Shown piece after piece: positions 1 to 7,723 of a DNA stretch of 36,899 bases (position 1 is the stretch's first letter; every line of letters starts with the position of its first letter). This DNA is from Thermoanaerobaculia bacterium (GTDB lineage Bacteria; Acidobacteriota; Thermoanaerobaculia; Gp7-AA8), in contig JADGNY010000068.1 in the NCBI GenBank assembly GCA_017883235.1, forward strand, positions 1-36,899. Direction: 5' to 3'. The position numbers and the translations under genes are program-made. Under the pieces are notes generated by a model. It made no database searches. It worked only from the letters and a program-made list of their open reading frames with translations, and was not told where the DNA came from.

Positions 1-236
1 GGCGGTTTTCCGGAGCGCTGGCGTCTCGCCGGCTGGCCCGGCGTGCGTCCCGCCGCCGGGGTTACCGCAAATGTTTGGCGTCTTGCCGGGCGGGCGGCGG
101 TGGTTCCCAGAGCGCTGGCGTCACGCCAGGCGTCTCGCCCCCGAACCGGCAAGACTCACCGCACTCGCGGGTAACCCGGCGGCGGGACGCACGCCGGGCC
201 AGCCGGCGAGACGCCAGCGCTCCGGAAACCGCCGCC
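1..236. repeat. Large inverted repeat (about 65-bp arms) with dispersed GGCGAGACGCC motif
   Basis: Bases 1-67 are almost exactly the reverse complement of about 169-236, with only two single-base length differences. Transcripts from either strand could fold into a hairpin of about 65 bp with a loop of about 100 bases. Each arm holds the motif GGCGAGACGCCAGCGCTCC (205-223; reverse complement at 12-30), and a degenerate copy lies in the loop near 111-140. The same motif recurs near 26.15, 26.80 and 33.90 kb. It sits just past the stop of the minus-strand VWA gene, so it could end or stabilise that transcript; that role is inference. Confidence 0.8.
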
Positions 237-244
237 GCCCGTCC

Positions 245-2452
245 TCACCTCGGGTAATACCCGCTCGTGGCCCGCACGGTCACTTTCCGGCCCGGCACTT
301 CCACGCTGATCTTCCGCAGCTCGCGGCTCGACTGATCGCCGGGGGAGACATACGTCAGCAGATACTCGCCGCGGGTGTCGTCGCGGATCTGGGCGAAGAT
401 GCGCGGGAGGTCGACCTTTCGCGTGAAACGGAAAAACGCGCCGCCGGTGGCCTCGGCGATTTTCCTGAGAGTGCGTTCGTCGCTGCCAAGCCCGGACCCC
501 GTAAAGAGCTGGACCACGTAGAGCGGCACGCCGATCTCCCGGGAGTACTGCAGCACGCCCGCCGGCGTCGCGGAGCCGGCGTTGTTGTAGCAGTCGGTGA
601 AGACGACCAAGGCGCGCTTTCCGGGGACACCGCGGAACTGCTGCAGCGAGTAGAGGATCGCATCAAAGATGGCCGTGCCGCCTCCGGCGCGCATGTCGTC
701 GATCGACGACGACACCCGCGCGCGGTCGCTGGTCAGCGGCTGCAGCAGGCGGGGTTGCTCGTCGAACGCGACGACGAAGGTCTGGTCGGCGGCGCCGAGC
801 GATCCCTTGACGAACTCGTTCGCGTAGTCGATGACGTCGATCATCGCCGCCCTCATGCTGCCGGACGTGTCGAGCGCCAGGCCGATCGAGATCGGATCGA
901 CAGACCCGCTCTGCACCTGGGCCGTGACCACGCGGCCGTCTTCCTTCACCAGAAAGTCGGAAGAGGTGAGGCCGTCGACGTACCGCCCCTGCTCCTGCAC
1001 GATGGCGTAGACCTGCACCGCGTCGACTCCAACCTGCTCCGACCCACCCGCGGCGTTCAGCAGCTTTGCATCCTCGGCGGTAGCGCCGCTGTCGTCATGC
1101 GCCACGGCGTGGATGAAGCCGGGCGCGGAGGGCGACGGCAGCGTCAAGTCGTAGCGGTACGGCGCCTCGGTGAGCGTAGCCAGCTTCGTTTCGTTCCAGT
1201 AGAGATCGACACCGGCCAGCCGCCGTCCTTCCGGGACGCGCGGAGTGACCTCGACGGTCGTGCGCGAGGCGACGCGATCGCCGAGCGGCGCGACGATGTT
1301 CACGCCGAGGGCGACAGCGCGGTCGTTCAGCGTGACGGTTTCCTCGCCGAGCCGGCGCTCCGCCGCATCCCAGGCAACGGCGCGAACGGTGTGCACGTGC
1401 GGCGTACTGCCCAGGGCCACCTTCGCGCGGAACGGACGGCGCGTCAGCTCGGCCACGCGAGCGTCATCGAGAAAGAGCTCCACGCGCGCGGTATCGGCGG
1501 AGGTGGCTACGCCGAAGTCGACATTGCCGACCGTCACTCCCCGATGCGGATAGAGCAAATGCACGTTGCCGGCGGCTACATCCGCGCGCACCTCCGACTC
1601 CGGCTCGGAGCCGAGCTCGTCGAGGAATCGGCGCGCCGCGTCGGCGAGCGACGACGGCTTTGTGGCCATGGCGAACGCATGCTGGTACGCATCAATCGCC
1701 TTCCCACTCTCGCGCTCGGCGCGCAAGACCTGGCCGATTAGCATCCAGGCGCTCGCCGCGATTTCCGGGGTTACCGGGTGCGCGACGAGATCCTCGAGCA
1801 CATTCATCGCGACGGAGAATTGCTTGCCGTTCCTCGCGCTCCGCAGGAGGATCGCGGCCGCGCCGAGCTGCGCTCCCTGAAACGCTTCGTGATCATTTTC
1901 AAGCTTCGCCATCACGGAAGCTTTCCTGAAGATCTGCGTGGCATCCGCAACGTTTCCCGCATCGAGCAGGCCGCCGGCCCACATGACCGTCGACTGCGAC
2001 TCCTTCCCGTCGCGGCGCAGTTCGGCGGCGCGGAGGAATGCCGGCGCCTCCTGCCGCATCGCATTCAGCTCGACGGCGAACTTGGAGAGATCGCCGAATC
2101 CATTCTCCAGCTCGAGGATGACCCCGCCCAGCGGATCGAGCAGCAGCAGATGGCGATCCTTTCCACGAAATTGCTTGAGGTCAGGGAACGCGTCGATCTG
2201 GGGCGTCTGCATCGCCGCGGAGAGCACCATCTCCCCCATCGCCCGGGCCACAGAAGGATTGGCTTCCGCGGCGGCGATCCATTTGCCGCCGTTCTTGTCA
2301 CTACGGCCGGTGCCGTGCAGATCGAGCAGGACGAGCCGATTGCTCGCCTGCGCCGCCTTCAGCGCCTCATCGAGCGGTTTCCAGGCAGGTTGTGCGTAGA
2401 GAGCGGCCGCGAAAAGAAAGCCGAACGCCAGCGCGAGCGTGCGCGAGAACAT
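245..2452 (-). CDS. Secreted VWA-domain protein (VWFA-related Acidobacterial type) with N-terminal thioredoxin-like fold
   Basis: This is a 735-aa protein. The start is at MFSRTLAL because an AGGAG ribosome site lies a few bases upstream and a clear signal peptide (cleavage near ALYAQ) follows; the longer open frame upstream is not needed. After the signal comes a thioredoxin-like segment (WKPLDEALKAAQ, LVLLDLHG) that lacks a CxxC pair, so it is not an active oxidoreductase. A helical TPR-like stretch and Ig-like beta segments follow. The C-terminal third is a von Willebrand A domain with a MIDAS motif DTSGSM near residue 528. VWA proteins of this kind are abundant in Acidobacteriota and have no assigned substrate. 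It probably acts outside the inner membrane in metal-dependent binding. It is divergent from the AAA ATPase gene and ends at the large inverted repeat. Confidence 0.85.
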   Translation of the reverse strand: MFSRTLALAFGFLFAAALYAQPAWKPLDEALKAAQASNRLVLLDLHGTGRSDKNGGKWIAAAEANPSVARAMGEMVLSAAMQTPQIDAFPDLKQFRGKDRHLLLLDPLGGVILELENGFGDLSKFAVELNAMRQEAPAFLRAAELRRDGKESQSTVMWAGGLLDAGNVADATQIFRKASVMAKLENDHEAFQGAQLGAAAILLRSARNGKQFSVAMNVLEDLVAHPVTPEIAASAWMLIGQVLRAERESGKAIDAYQHAFAMATKPSSLADAARRFLDELGSEPESEVRADVAAGNVHLLYPHRGVTVGNVDFGVATSADTARVELFLDDARVAELTRRPFRAKVALGSTPHVHTVRAVAWDAAERRLGEETVTLNDRAVALGVNIVAPLGDRVASRTTVEVTPRVPEGRRLAGVDLYWNETKLATLTEAPYRYDLTLPSPSAPGFIHAVAHDDSGATAEDAKLLNAAGGSEQVGVDAVQVYAIVQEQGRYVDGLTSSDFLVKEDGRVVTAQVQSGSVDPISIGLALDTSGSMRAAMIDVIDYANEFVKGSLGAADQTFVVAFDEQPRLLQPLTSDRARVSSSIDDMRAGGGTAIFDAILYSLQQFRGVPGKRALVVFTDCYNNAGSATPAGVLQYSREIGVPLYVVQLFTGSGLGSDERTLRKIAEATGGAFFRFTRKVDLPRIFAQIRDDTRGEYLLTYVSPGDQSSRELRKISVEVPGRKVTVRATSGYYPR

Positions 2453-2596
2453 GAGTCTCCTTTGGGCGATACCGGCGGGGGGATTGTAACCGCTTCCTGG
2501 ACGCAGCGTGGTAATACGATGTTCCAGAGGAGTGACCGAGACTCCACCCTGATTACCAACCGGCCACCGCCCTTCGTGGCCGGCACGTTGTTGCGT
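2453..2596. promoter_or_regulatory. Divergent intergenic region between the VWA gene and the ATPase gene
   Basis: This 144-bp gap separates two outward-facing genes and must hold both promoters. The AGGAG ribosome site of the VWA gene is next to its start codon. No convincing -35/-10 pair or operator palindrome was recognised. Confidence 0.4.
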
Positions 2597-3769
2597 ATGA
2601 TCATCATGAAACGAGAGCCTTTGATCGTCACCCATCTCACAGCGAAGAATTGGCGGAACTTCCGACGCATTGACGTTGACCTTCGGGAACGTGTATTCCT
2701 CGTCGGGCCCAACGCCTCCGGCAAGTCGAACTTCCTCGACATCTTCCGGTTCCTGCGCGACATTGCAAAGTCAGACGGAGGCGGACTTCAGAAAGCGATC
2801 AAGGATCGGGGAGGGGTATCAAACCTTCGAAGTCTGGCCGCGCGGAAGGATCCGGAGATCTCGACCGAGATCTCTCTCGGAGAGGCCTGCGAACCGCCCC
2901 GCTGGCGCTACGCGCTCGCTGTTCGGCAGGGAGCAGTCGGAAAAAGGCCGCCGTTCGTAAGCTATGAGCGCGTATGGCGCGACGATGAACTGATTCTCGA
3001 CCGGCCAAATGATGCTGACAAAGCCGATCCCCAGCGTCTCACGCAGACATACCTCGAACAGATCGGCTCGAACGAGACGTTTCGAGAAATCCCGCTGTTC
3101 CTGCAGAACACTACCTATTTACATCTCGTGCCTCAGCTGTTGCGCCACGCCGATCAGATTCAGGGTCGAATCATCGAAGATGATCCATTCGGTCAAGCCT
3201 TTCTCGAGCGCATCGCGAGAACGACCAGGAAGAGCCAGAAGTCGCGGCTGCGCATCATCCAAGACGCCCTGAAAATCGCTGTTCCACAACTTGAGCAACT
3301 GGAGTTCGTCCGGGACGAGGACACCGGGATGCCTCATCTTCAGGCGATCTACTCTCATTGGCGTCCAAATGCGGGATGGCAGCGAGAGGATCAGTTTTCG
3401 GACGGAACGCTGCGGCTCATCGGCCTTCTCTGGTCGCTCCTGGAAGGTGAATCAATGCTGCTGCTGGAGGAGCCCGAGCAATCACTCAATTCCGCCATCG
3501 TCGGGCAGTTGGCGCCCATGATCCACCGCGTTCAAAAGCGGCGCCATCGCCAGGTTCTGATCAGTACCCATAGCGATGCCCTGCTGAGCGAAGGGATCGA
3601 TGGCCGTGAGGTCTTGATGCTTACGCCCTCTAAGGAAGGAACTGAAGTCAAGGTCGCCGCGGACATTGACGAGATCAGGGTGCTCCTCGAGTCCGGATTC
3701 ACCGCAGGAGAGGCGATCCTTCCTCGCAGCAACCCTCCCTTTCCTGAGCAGCTATCGCTAGTTGATTGA
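2597..3769 (+). CDS. AAA (AAA_15/AAA_21, OLD/RecF-like) ATPase, candidate defence component
   Basis: This is a roughly 390-aa ABC-like ATPase of the kind fused to or paired with TOPRIM nucleases. The N-terminus has the typical strand LTAKNWRNF followed by Walker A GPNASGKS (near residue 40). The signature-like stretch FSDGTLRLIGLLW, Walker B MLLLEEPEQSL and the switch histidine in STHSDAL follow in the expected order near the C-terminus. Start candidates are ATG 2597 and ATG 2606; neither has a strong ribosome site. The stop is only a few bases from the start of the TOPRIM-like gene, with which it overlaps if that gene uses TTG 3762, so the two form a unit. OLD, Gabija GajA and PARIS AriA use the same ATPase type. 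The exact substrate cannot be read from sequence. Confidence 0.8.
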   Translation: MIIMKREPLIVTHLTAKNWRNFRRIDVDLRERVFLVGPNASGKSNFLDIFRFLRDIAKSDGGGLQKAIKDRGGVSNLRSLAARKDPEISTEISLGEACEPPRWRYALAVRQGAVGKRPPFVSYERVWRDDELILDRPNDADKADPQRLTQTYLEQIGSNETFREIPLFLQNTTYLHLVPQLLRHADQIQGRIIEDDPFGQAFLERIARTTRKSQKSRLRIIQDALKIAVPQLEQLEFVRDEDTGMPHLQAIYSHWRPNAGWQREDQFSDGTLRLIGLLWSLLEGESMLLLEEPEQSLNSAIVGQLAPMIHRVQKRRHRQVLISTHSDALLSEGIDGREVLMLTPSKEGTEVKVAADIDEIRVLLESGFTAGEAILPRSNPPFPEQLSLVD

Positions 3770-3773
3770 CTCA

Positions 3774-4361
3774 ATGATCGTCGCTGTCGAGGATGCGCTA
3801 AGCGAATCGGTCGTGCGCAAGTTGATTGCGGTCATCCGGCCAGATCTCAATATTTCGATCGTGATGGGGAAACGAGGACGCGGCTACATTCAGACCAAAG
3901 CGCGCGCACTGAACAGGACCGCACGCTCGGTGCCCGTCTTCATCCTGGCCGATCTTGATCGGCCAATTCCGTGCCCGTTTGACCTGATCAACCAATGGCT
4001 GCCGACCTTTCGCGCCCCAGCATTATTGGTTCGGATCGCGGTCATGGAAGTCGAATCGTGGGTAATGGCTCATCGAGAAGCGTTTGCAGCGCATTTGGGA
4101 GTACCGCTTCATCGGATTCCGCCGGACACCGACACAATCCCGCGGCCAAAGGAATTCGTAGTGGGACTTGCACGCATGTCGAAACGAAGGGACATCCGGG
4201 AGGATCTCGTTCCCTCCCCTGGCTCCACCTCGGCCGTTGGACCGGCGTTCAACGCAACTGTGAGCCGTTTCGTAACTGAGACTTGGGATCCACGTGCTGC
4301 ATCCACGGCGTCTCCAAGTCTGCGACGCGCGCTCGATCGCCTTCGCGCCTTTGGAACTTGA
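3774..4361 (+). CDS. TOPRIM-like (DUF4276-like) partner of the AAA ATPase
   Basis: This is a 195-aa protein. It begins at ATG 3774; TTG 3762, overlapping the ATPase stop, is possible and would add four residues. It shows a TOPRIM-like layout: an acidic start VEDALSES with a conserved-looking glutamate, then strand plus acidic pair FILADLDR (DxD), then AVMEVESWVMAH, a helix with an acidic residue. The C-terminal half has GSTSAVGPAFNATVSRFV. TOPRIM domains next to OLD-type ATPases are usually metal-dependent nucleases or tRNA/DNA-targeting effectors (OLD, Gabija, PARIS AriB). The family call rests on motif layout by eye, so DUF4276 membership is likely rather than certain. It converges on pilB with a 15-base gap. 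Confidence 0.65.
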   Translation: MIVAVEDALSESVVRKLIAVIRPDLNISIVMGKRGRGYIQTKARALNRTARSVPVFILADLDRPIPCPFDLINQWLPTFRAPALLVRIAVMEVESWVMAHREAFAAHLGVPLHRIPPDTDTIPRPKEFVVGLARMSKRRDIREDLVPSPGSTSAVGPAFNATVSRFVTETWDPRAASTASPSLRRALDRLRAFGT

Positions 4362-4370
4362 CCCGCATGC

Positions 4371-4388
4371 ACGGGGTCAGATCCCCGT
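4371..4388. terminator. Short hairpin between convergent genes
   Basis: ACGGGG at 4371-4376 pairs perfectly with CCCCGT at 4383-4388 around a 6-base loop. It lies between two tail-to-tail genes and covers the pilB stop. It has no T run, so it is at best a weak or bidirectional terminator. Confidence 0.35.
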
Positions 4389-6182
4389 AACGCGCACTAC
4401 TTCCTCGAAACTGGTCACCCCTTCGGCCAGCTTGCGCAGCGCCGACTGACGCAGCGTACGCATGCCGCGTTTGACGGCCATCTCCTTGATCTTGAGGAAG
4501 TCTTCCGACCGGTCGATGAGGTCGCGGATGGCGTTGTCGATCTGGAGAATCTCGAAGATGCCGGTGCGGCCGAAGTAGCCGGTGTTGCGGCAGCGGATGC
4601 AGCCGGCCCCTTCTTTGACGATGATCCTCTTTCCCGGCGGCGCCTGCAGGTTGAGCATGCCCGCCTCCTCGACGCTCAGCGGGCGGTTGCGCTTACAGTC
4701 CTCGCAGATGCGGCGCACCAGCCGCTGCGCCATCGCTCCCACGAGCGTCGACGAGATCAGGAACGGCTGGATGCCGAGATCGATCAGGCGCGTCACCGAC
4801 GTCGCCGAATCGTTGGTGTGCAGCGTCGAGAAGACGAGATGCCCGGTCAGCGCGGCCTGCACGGCATTCTGCGCGGTCTCCTCATCGCGGATCTCACCGA
4901 CCATGATGATGTCGGGATCCTGGCGGAGAATCGTGCGCAGCGCCGAGGGAAACGTGATGCCGATCTTCGTCTGCACCGAGGTCTGGTTGAAATCGTCCCA
5001 CACCATCTCGATCGGATCTTCGATCGTGGTGATGTTGATCTCCGGCGACGCCAGCGACTTGAGCGCCGAATAGAGCGTGACGGTCTTGCCCGATCCGGTC
5101 GGGCCGGTGACGAGGATGATGCCGTGCGGGCGCTTGATCCATTCGCCGAACATGTGCAGCTCGTCCTCGTAGAACCCGAGGCCGGACAAATCGCGCAGTA
5201 GGACGTCGGGATCGAAGATGCGCATGACCAGCTTCTCGCCGAACGCGGTCGGCAGCGTGGAGACGCGCAGCTCGACCTCTTTCCCTTCGCGCTCGGTCTT
5301 GATGCGGCCGTCCTGCGGGCGGCGCCGCTCGGCGATGTCCATCCGGCACATGGTCTTGATGCGCGAGGTGATGGCCAGGTTGACCAGTTTCGGCACGCGC
5401 TGGATCTCGTGCAGCACGCCGTCGATGCGGAAGCGGATCATGGCCGCCTCGCGCTTCGGCTCGATGTGGATGTCGCTGGCGCGCGAATCGTAGGCGTGCT
5501 GGAGGAGGAAGTCGACGGCATTGACGATGTGCGCGTCGCTGGTCTCGATCTCATTGCCCGACTTGAGCTTGACGTACTGTTCGAGGTTGGAGAGATCGAT
5601 GGCGCCGCGCCCCAGGTCGCGGCCCGCCTTCGTCACCGAGGCCCGGAAGCCGTACTGCTCGGTGATCACCCCCATGATGTCGCTCTCCGACGACACCACG
5701 ATCTCGATCTCCTGCTTCACCATCTGGTGGTAGGTATCGAGGGCGACGGTGTCGAACGGGTTGACGACGGAGACGATGAGCTTCCCGTCGCGGACGGCCA
5801 CCGGGGTCATGCGGTGTTTCTTCGCGAAGGGGCGCGAGATCTTCGACTCGATCATCTCGACGTCGAGTTTGAGCGGATCGATTTTGAAGAACTTGAGGCT
5901 GGCATCCTCGGCGATGAGCCGCGCCAGCAGAAAGTCGTCGATGCGCATGCCGGAGCTGCTGGCATCGGTGAGGTTCATCCCCATGAGGGCTTTGAACGGA
6001 CTCGCTTCCTCTTCGCCGCGGGCGCGCGCCGAACGCGATTGCGCGCGAAGCTGGCGATCGAGATTGTCGACTTCTACCTTCTGCTTCTCGTCGATGAATC
6101 CCGCGTTCTGGAGGAGCTCGCCGAGGTACGAAAGCGTGACTTCGCGCGACTTGCGGCCGGCTGTGAGGGTGGTGGCGGTCAT
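4377..6182 (-). CDS. pilB: Type IV pilus assembly / type II secretion ATPase PilB (GspE family)
   Basis: This 601-aa protein is full length for PilB. The N-terminal part is the MshEN/GSPII_E_N region (DDFLLARLIAEDASLKFF, RPFAKKHRMTPVAVRDG). The motor core carries Walker A GPTGSGKT near residue 360, the aspartate/Walker B stretch DPDIIMVGEIRDEETA, and the histidine box STLHTNDS. Two CxxC pairs (CEDC and CIRC) form the zinc knot typical of PilB/GspE. The protein is a cytoplasmic hexameric ATPase that powers pilin polymerisation at the inner membrane. No other pilus gene is present nearby, so it appears split from the rest of the pil cluster. The start is ATG 6182; no strong ribosome site is visible. 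Confidence 0.93.
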   Translation of the reverse strand: MTATTLTAGRKSREVTLSYLGELLQNAGFIDEKQKVEVDNLDRQLRAQSRSARARGEEEASPFKALMGMNLTDASSSGMRIDDFLLARLIAEDASLKFFKIDPLKLDVEMIESKISRPFAKKHRMTPVAVRDGKLIVSVVNPFDTVALDTYHQMVKQEIEIVVSSESDIMGVITEQYGFRASVTKAGRDLGRGAIDLSNLEQYVKLKSGNEIETSDAHIVNAVDFLLQHAYDSRASDIHIEPKREAAMIRFRIDGVLHEIQRVPKLVNLAITSRIKTMCRMDIAERRRPQDGRIKTEREGKEVELRVSTLPTAFGEKLVMRIFDPDVLLRDLSGLGFYEDELHMFGEWIKRPHGIILVTGPTGSGKTVTLYSALKSLASPEINITTIEDPIEMVWDDFNQTSVQTKIGITFPSALRTILRQDPDIIMVGEIRDEETAQNAVQAALTGHLVFSTLHTNDSATSVTRLIDLGIQPFLISSTLVGAMAQRLVRRICEDCKRNRPLSVEEAGMLNLQAPPGKRIIVKEGAGCIRCRNTGYFGRTGIFEILQIDNAIRDLIDRSEDFLKIKEMAVKRGMRTLRQSALRKLAEGVTSFEEVVRVTGI

Positions 6183-6286
6183 GGCAAGGGTGAATGATGA
6201 CCGAAGCGGACCGAATTACGCCAGCGGGGTAGGGAAATACCGTCCAGCGTCTCTCCTAATCAGAGAGAGGAATCGGAGGTATCCCG

Positions 6287-7417
6287 ATGAGAACGTTGCG
6301 GAGTGCGGTTTGTGCCCTACTGCTATTCGGTCTGCCGTTCGCTGGATTCGCGCAGGCTCCTGCTACTGGAACTGCCGCCAACGAGAAGAAAAAAACGGCC
6401 GAGGTAACCAAGGTCTATGTCCCGAAGAAGCCTGTAGCCCGGCTCGGAGAGGTCGTTGTCGTCAGCGTCGCAAACGATGACTTGTTTCGCGCAAGTGCCG
6501 GGGCGAACAAGGTTACGTTGTTCGTTAACGGCCAAGACACCTCGATCGAACCGATCGACAGCGCGACGTCCAACTACGTCTTTCGGCTCGAGCGAAACGA
6601 CAAGAACACGAAACTTTGGGAGCGGATCCTGGAGGCGCCCTTCACGAATAGAACTACGGAGATCCATGTAAGCATCGGCAGCGGTGGCAAGCCATTGCCC
6701 GTCGCAGACAACGTCGGCACCTTGACGTTTGAGAAAACCAACTTCGAAAACCCAGCGCCGTGGATATGGATCGGAATCTTCATCGTGGTGATGATCTACT
6801 TCTTCCATCTGGTTTTCTCCACCGATATCCTGCGCAACGGACCGAAGGTTGGCGAGCAGGTTCAGGCATTCAGCCTCGGGCGCTCACAAATGGCATGGTG
6901 GTTGTTCATCGTGGTCGTCAGCTATGTCACGATCTGGATGATCACCGGAAATCGCGACACGGTAAGCAATTCGACCCTGATTCTGATCGGCATCAGCGGC
7001 GCGACCGCCCTCGGAGCTGTCGCCATCGACGCAACCGCTTCGACGCGAACGAAAGCGGCGATCGATCGCCTGAATACGGAGTTGACAACGCTACAGGCGC
7101 AACGTGCCGCGACAGGCGCGACTCCGGCTCTCATAGCCGCGATTGACGACCGCATCGCCGCGATCCAGGAGGAGCAGACGAACATCGTCAAGACCCCGCC
7201 TAGTGTCGGTTGGCTTACCGACATTCTGACGGACGACAGCGGCGCGGTCGCGCTGCACCGGCTGCAGGTGCTGCTCTGGACCTTCGTCATCGGCGTGGTC
7301 TTTCTCGCATCGGTGGCCCACGTCCTCTCCATGCCAGAGTTCAACCCAACTCTGCTTGCGCTGATGGGAATCAGCGGTGCGACCTATCTCGGGTTCAAGA
7401 TGCCTACGACAGGCTGA
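6287..7417 (+). CDS. Membrane protein with internally duplicated two-helix module, unknown function
   Basis: This is a 376-aa protein with GGAGG at 6275-6279 before ATG 6287. A signal peptide (residues 1-23) is followed by an extracytoplasmic beta-like domain (about 40-150) and a helix at 158-178. Two membrane modules come next: residues 198-247 and 323-371. They resemble each other: both start with a basic residue plus Q and a W-rich helix, and end in the near-identical motifs IGISGATALG and MGISGATYLG. A charged, probably coiled-coil segment (about 255-300) joins them. I do not know a named function for this family. The duplication suggests a pseudo-symmetric membrane assembly. It is a single gene, divergent from pilB and with its own ribosome site. 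Confidence 0.75.
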   Translation: MRTLRSAVCALLLFGLPFAGFAQAPATGTAANEKKKTAEVTKVYVPKKPVARLGEVVVVSVANDDLFRASAGANKVTLFVNGQDTSIEPIDSATSNYVFRLERNDKNTKLWERILEAPFTNRTTEIHVSIGSGGKPLPVADNVGTLTFEKTNFENPAPWIWIGIFIVVMIYFFHLVFSTDILRNGPKVGEQVQAFSLGRSQMAWWLFIVVVSYVTIWMITGNRDTVSNSTLILIGISGATALGAVAIDATASTRTKAAIDRLNTELTTLQAQRAATGATPALIAAIDDRIAAIQEEQTNIVKTPPSVGWLTDILTDDSGAVALHRLQVLLWTFVIGVVFLASVAHVLSMPEFNPTLLALMGISGATYLGFKMPTTG

Positions 7418-7445
7418 TTCGTTCGAAACACATCGGGGGTTCCTG

Positions 7446-7517
7446 ATCCGCAGATGACGCAGATGGACACAGATAAAGACGAGCCCTATCTGCGTCTCAT
7501 CTGCGTCTTCTGCGGAT
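7446..7517. repeat. Imperfect inverted repeat of the CCGCAGATGACGCAG type
   Basis: Left arm 7446-7475 and right arm 7487-7517 are imperfect reverse complements of about 30 bp with an 11-base loop. The arms are built from short direct repeats of a GCAGAT-like word. Part of the left arm (GATCCGCAGATGACGCAG) occurs again, identical, near 21036-21053, so this is a dispersed element. It follows the stop of the duplicated membrane protein and may act as a transcript end. Confidence 0.7.
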
Positions 7518-7572
7518 AGATCCGTCGGGCGGGTACACAAGATGCAGAGCACGGTAGCGGAGGTAGTTTTCG

Positions 7573-7719
7573 ATGCTGCTCATACTTGCCATCATCCTGC
7601 TCGTCGCCTGGTTGGCCGGGTTCCTGGTGTTTCACGTCACCAGCGGACTCATTCACATCATCGTCGTCGTCGCCGTCATTCTCTTCATCCTGCACTTCGT
7701 CCGAGGAGGGCGGCGGTAG
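7573..7719 (+). CDS. Small membrane protein, lmo0937/DUF5670-like (48 aa)
   Basis: ATG 7573 follows GGAGG at 7559-7563 with a 9-base spacer, and the frame closes at TAG 7717-7719. The 48-aa product is almost entirely two hydrophobic segments: LAIILLVAWLAGFLVF, and after HVTSGLIH a second one, IIVVVAVILFILHF. A basic tail RGGRR follows. Length, the two-helix layout and the GLIHI turn match the lmo0937 family of short bacterial membrane proteins, whose role is unknown (often stress-linked). It lies tail-to-tail with the methyltransferase gene, four bases apart. Confidence 0.75.
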   Translation: MLLILAIILLVAWLAGFLVFHVTSGLIHIIVVVAVILFILHFVRGGRR

Positions 7720-7723
7720 CCGC

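Noticed and set aside
71-1741. 556-aa open frame on the plus strand
   Set aside because: It is antisense to the VWA gene, which has a ribosome site, signal peptide and MIDAS motif. It is Arg/Gly-rich with no domain.
5409-6197. 262-aa plus-strand open frame
   Set aside because: It is antisense to pilB and rich in Asp, Val and Arg, as expected of a GC-rich shadow frame.
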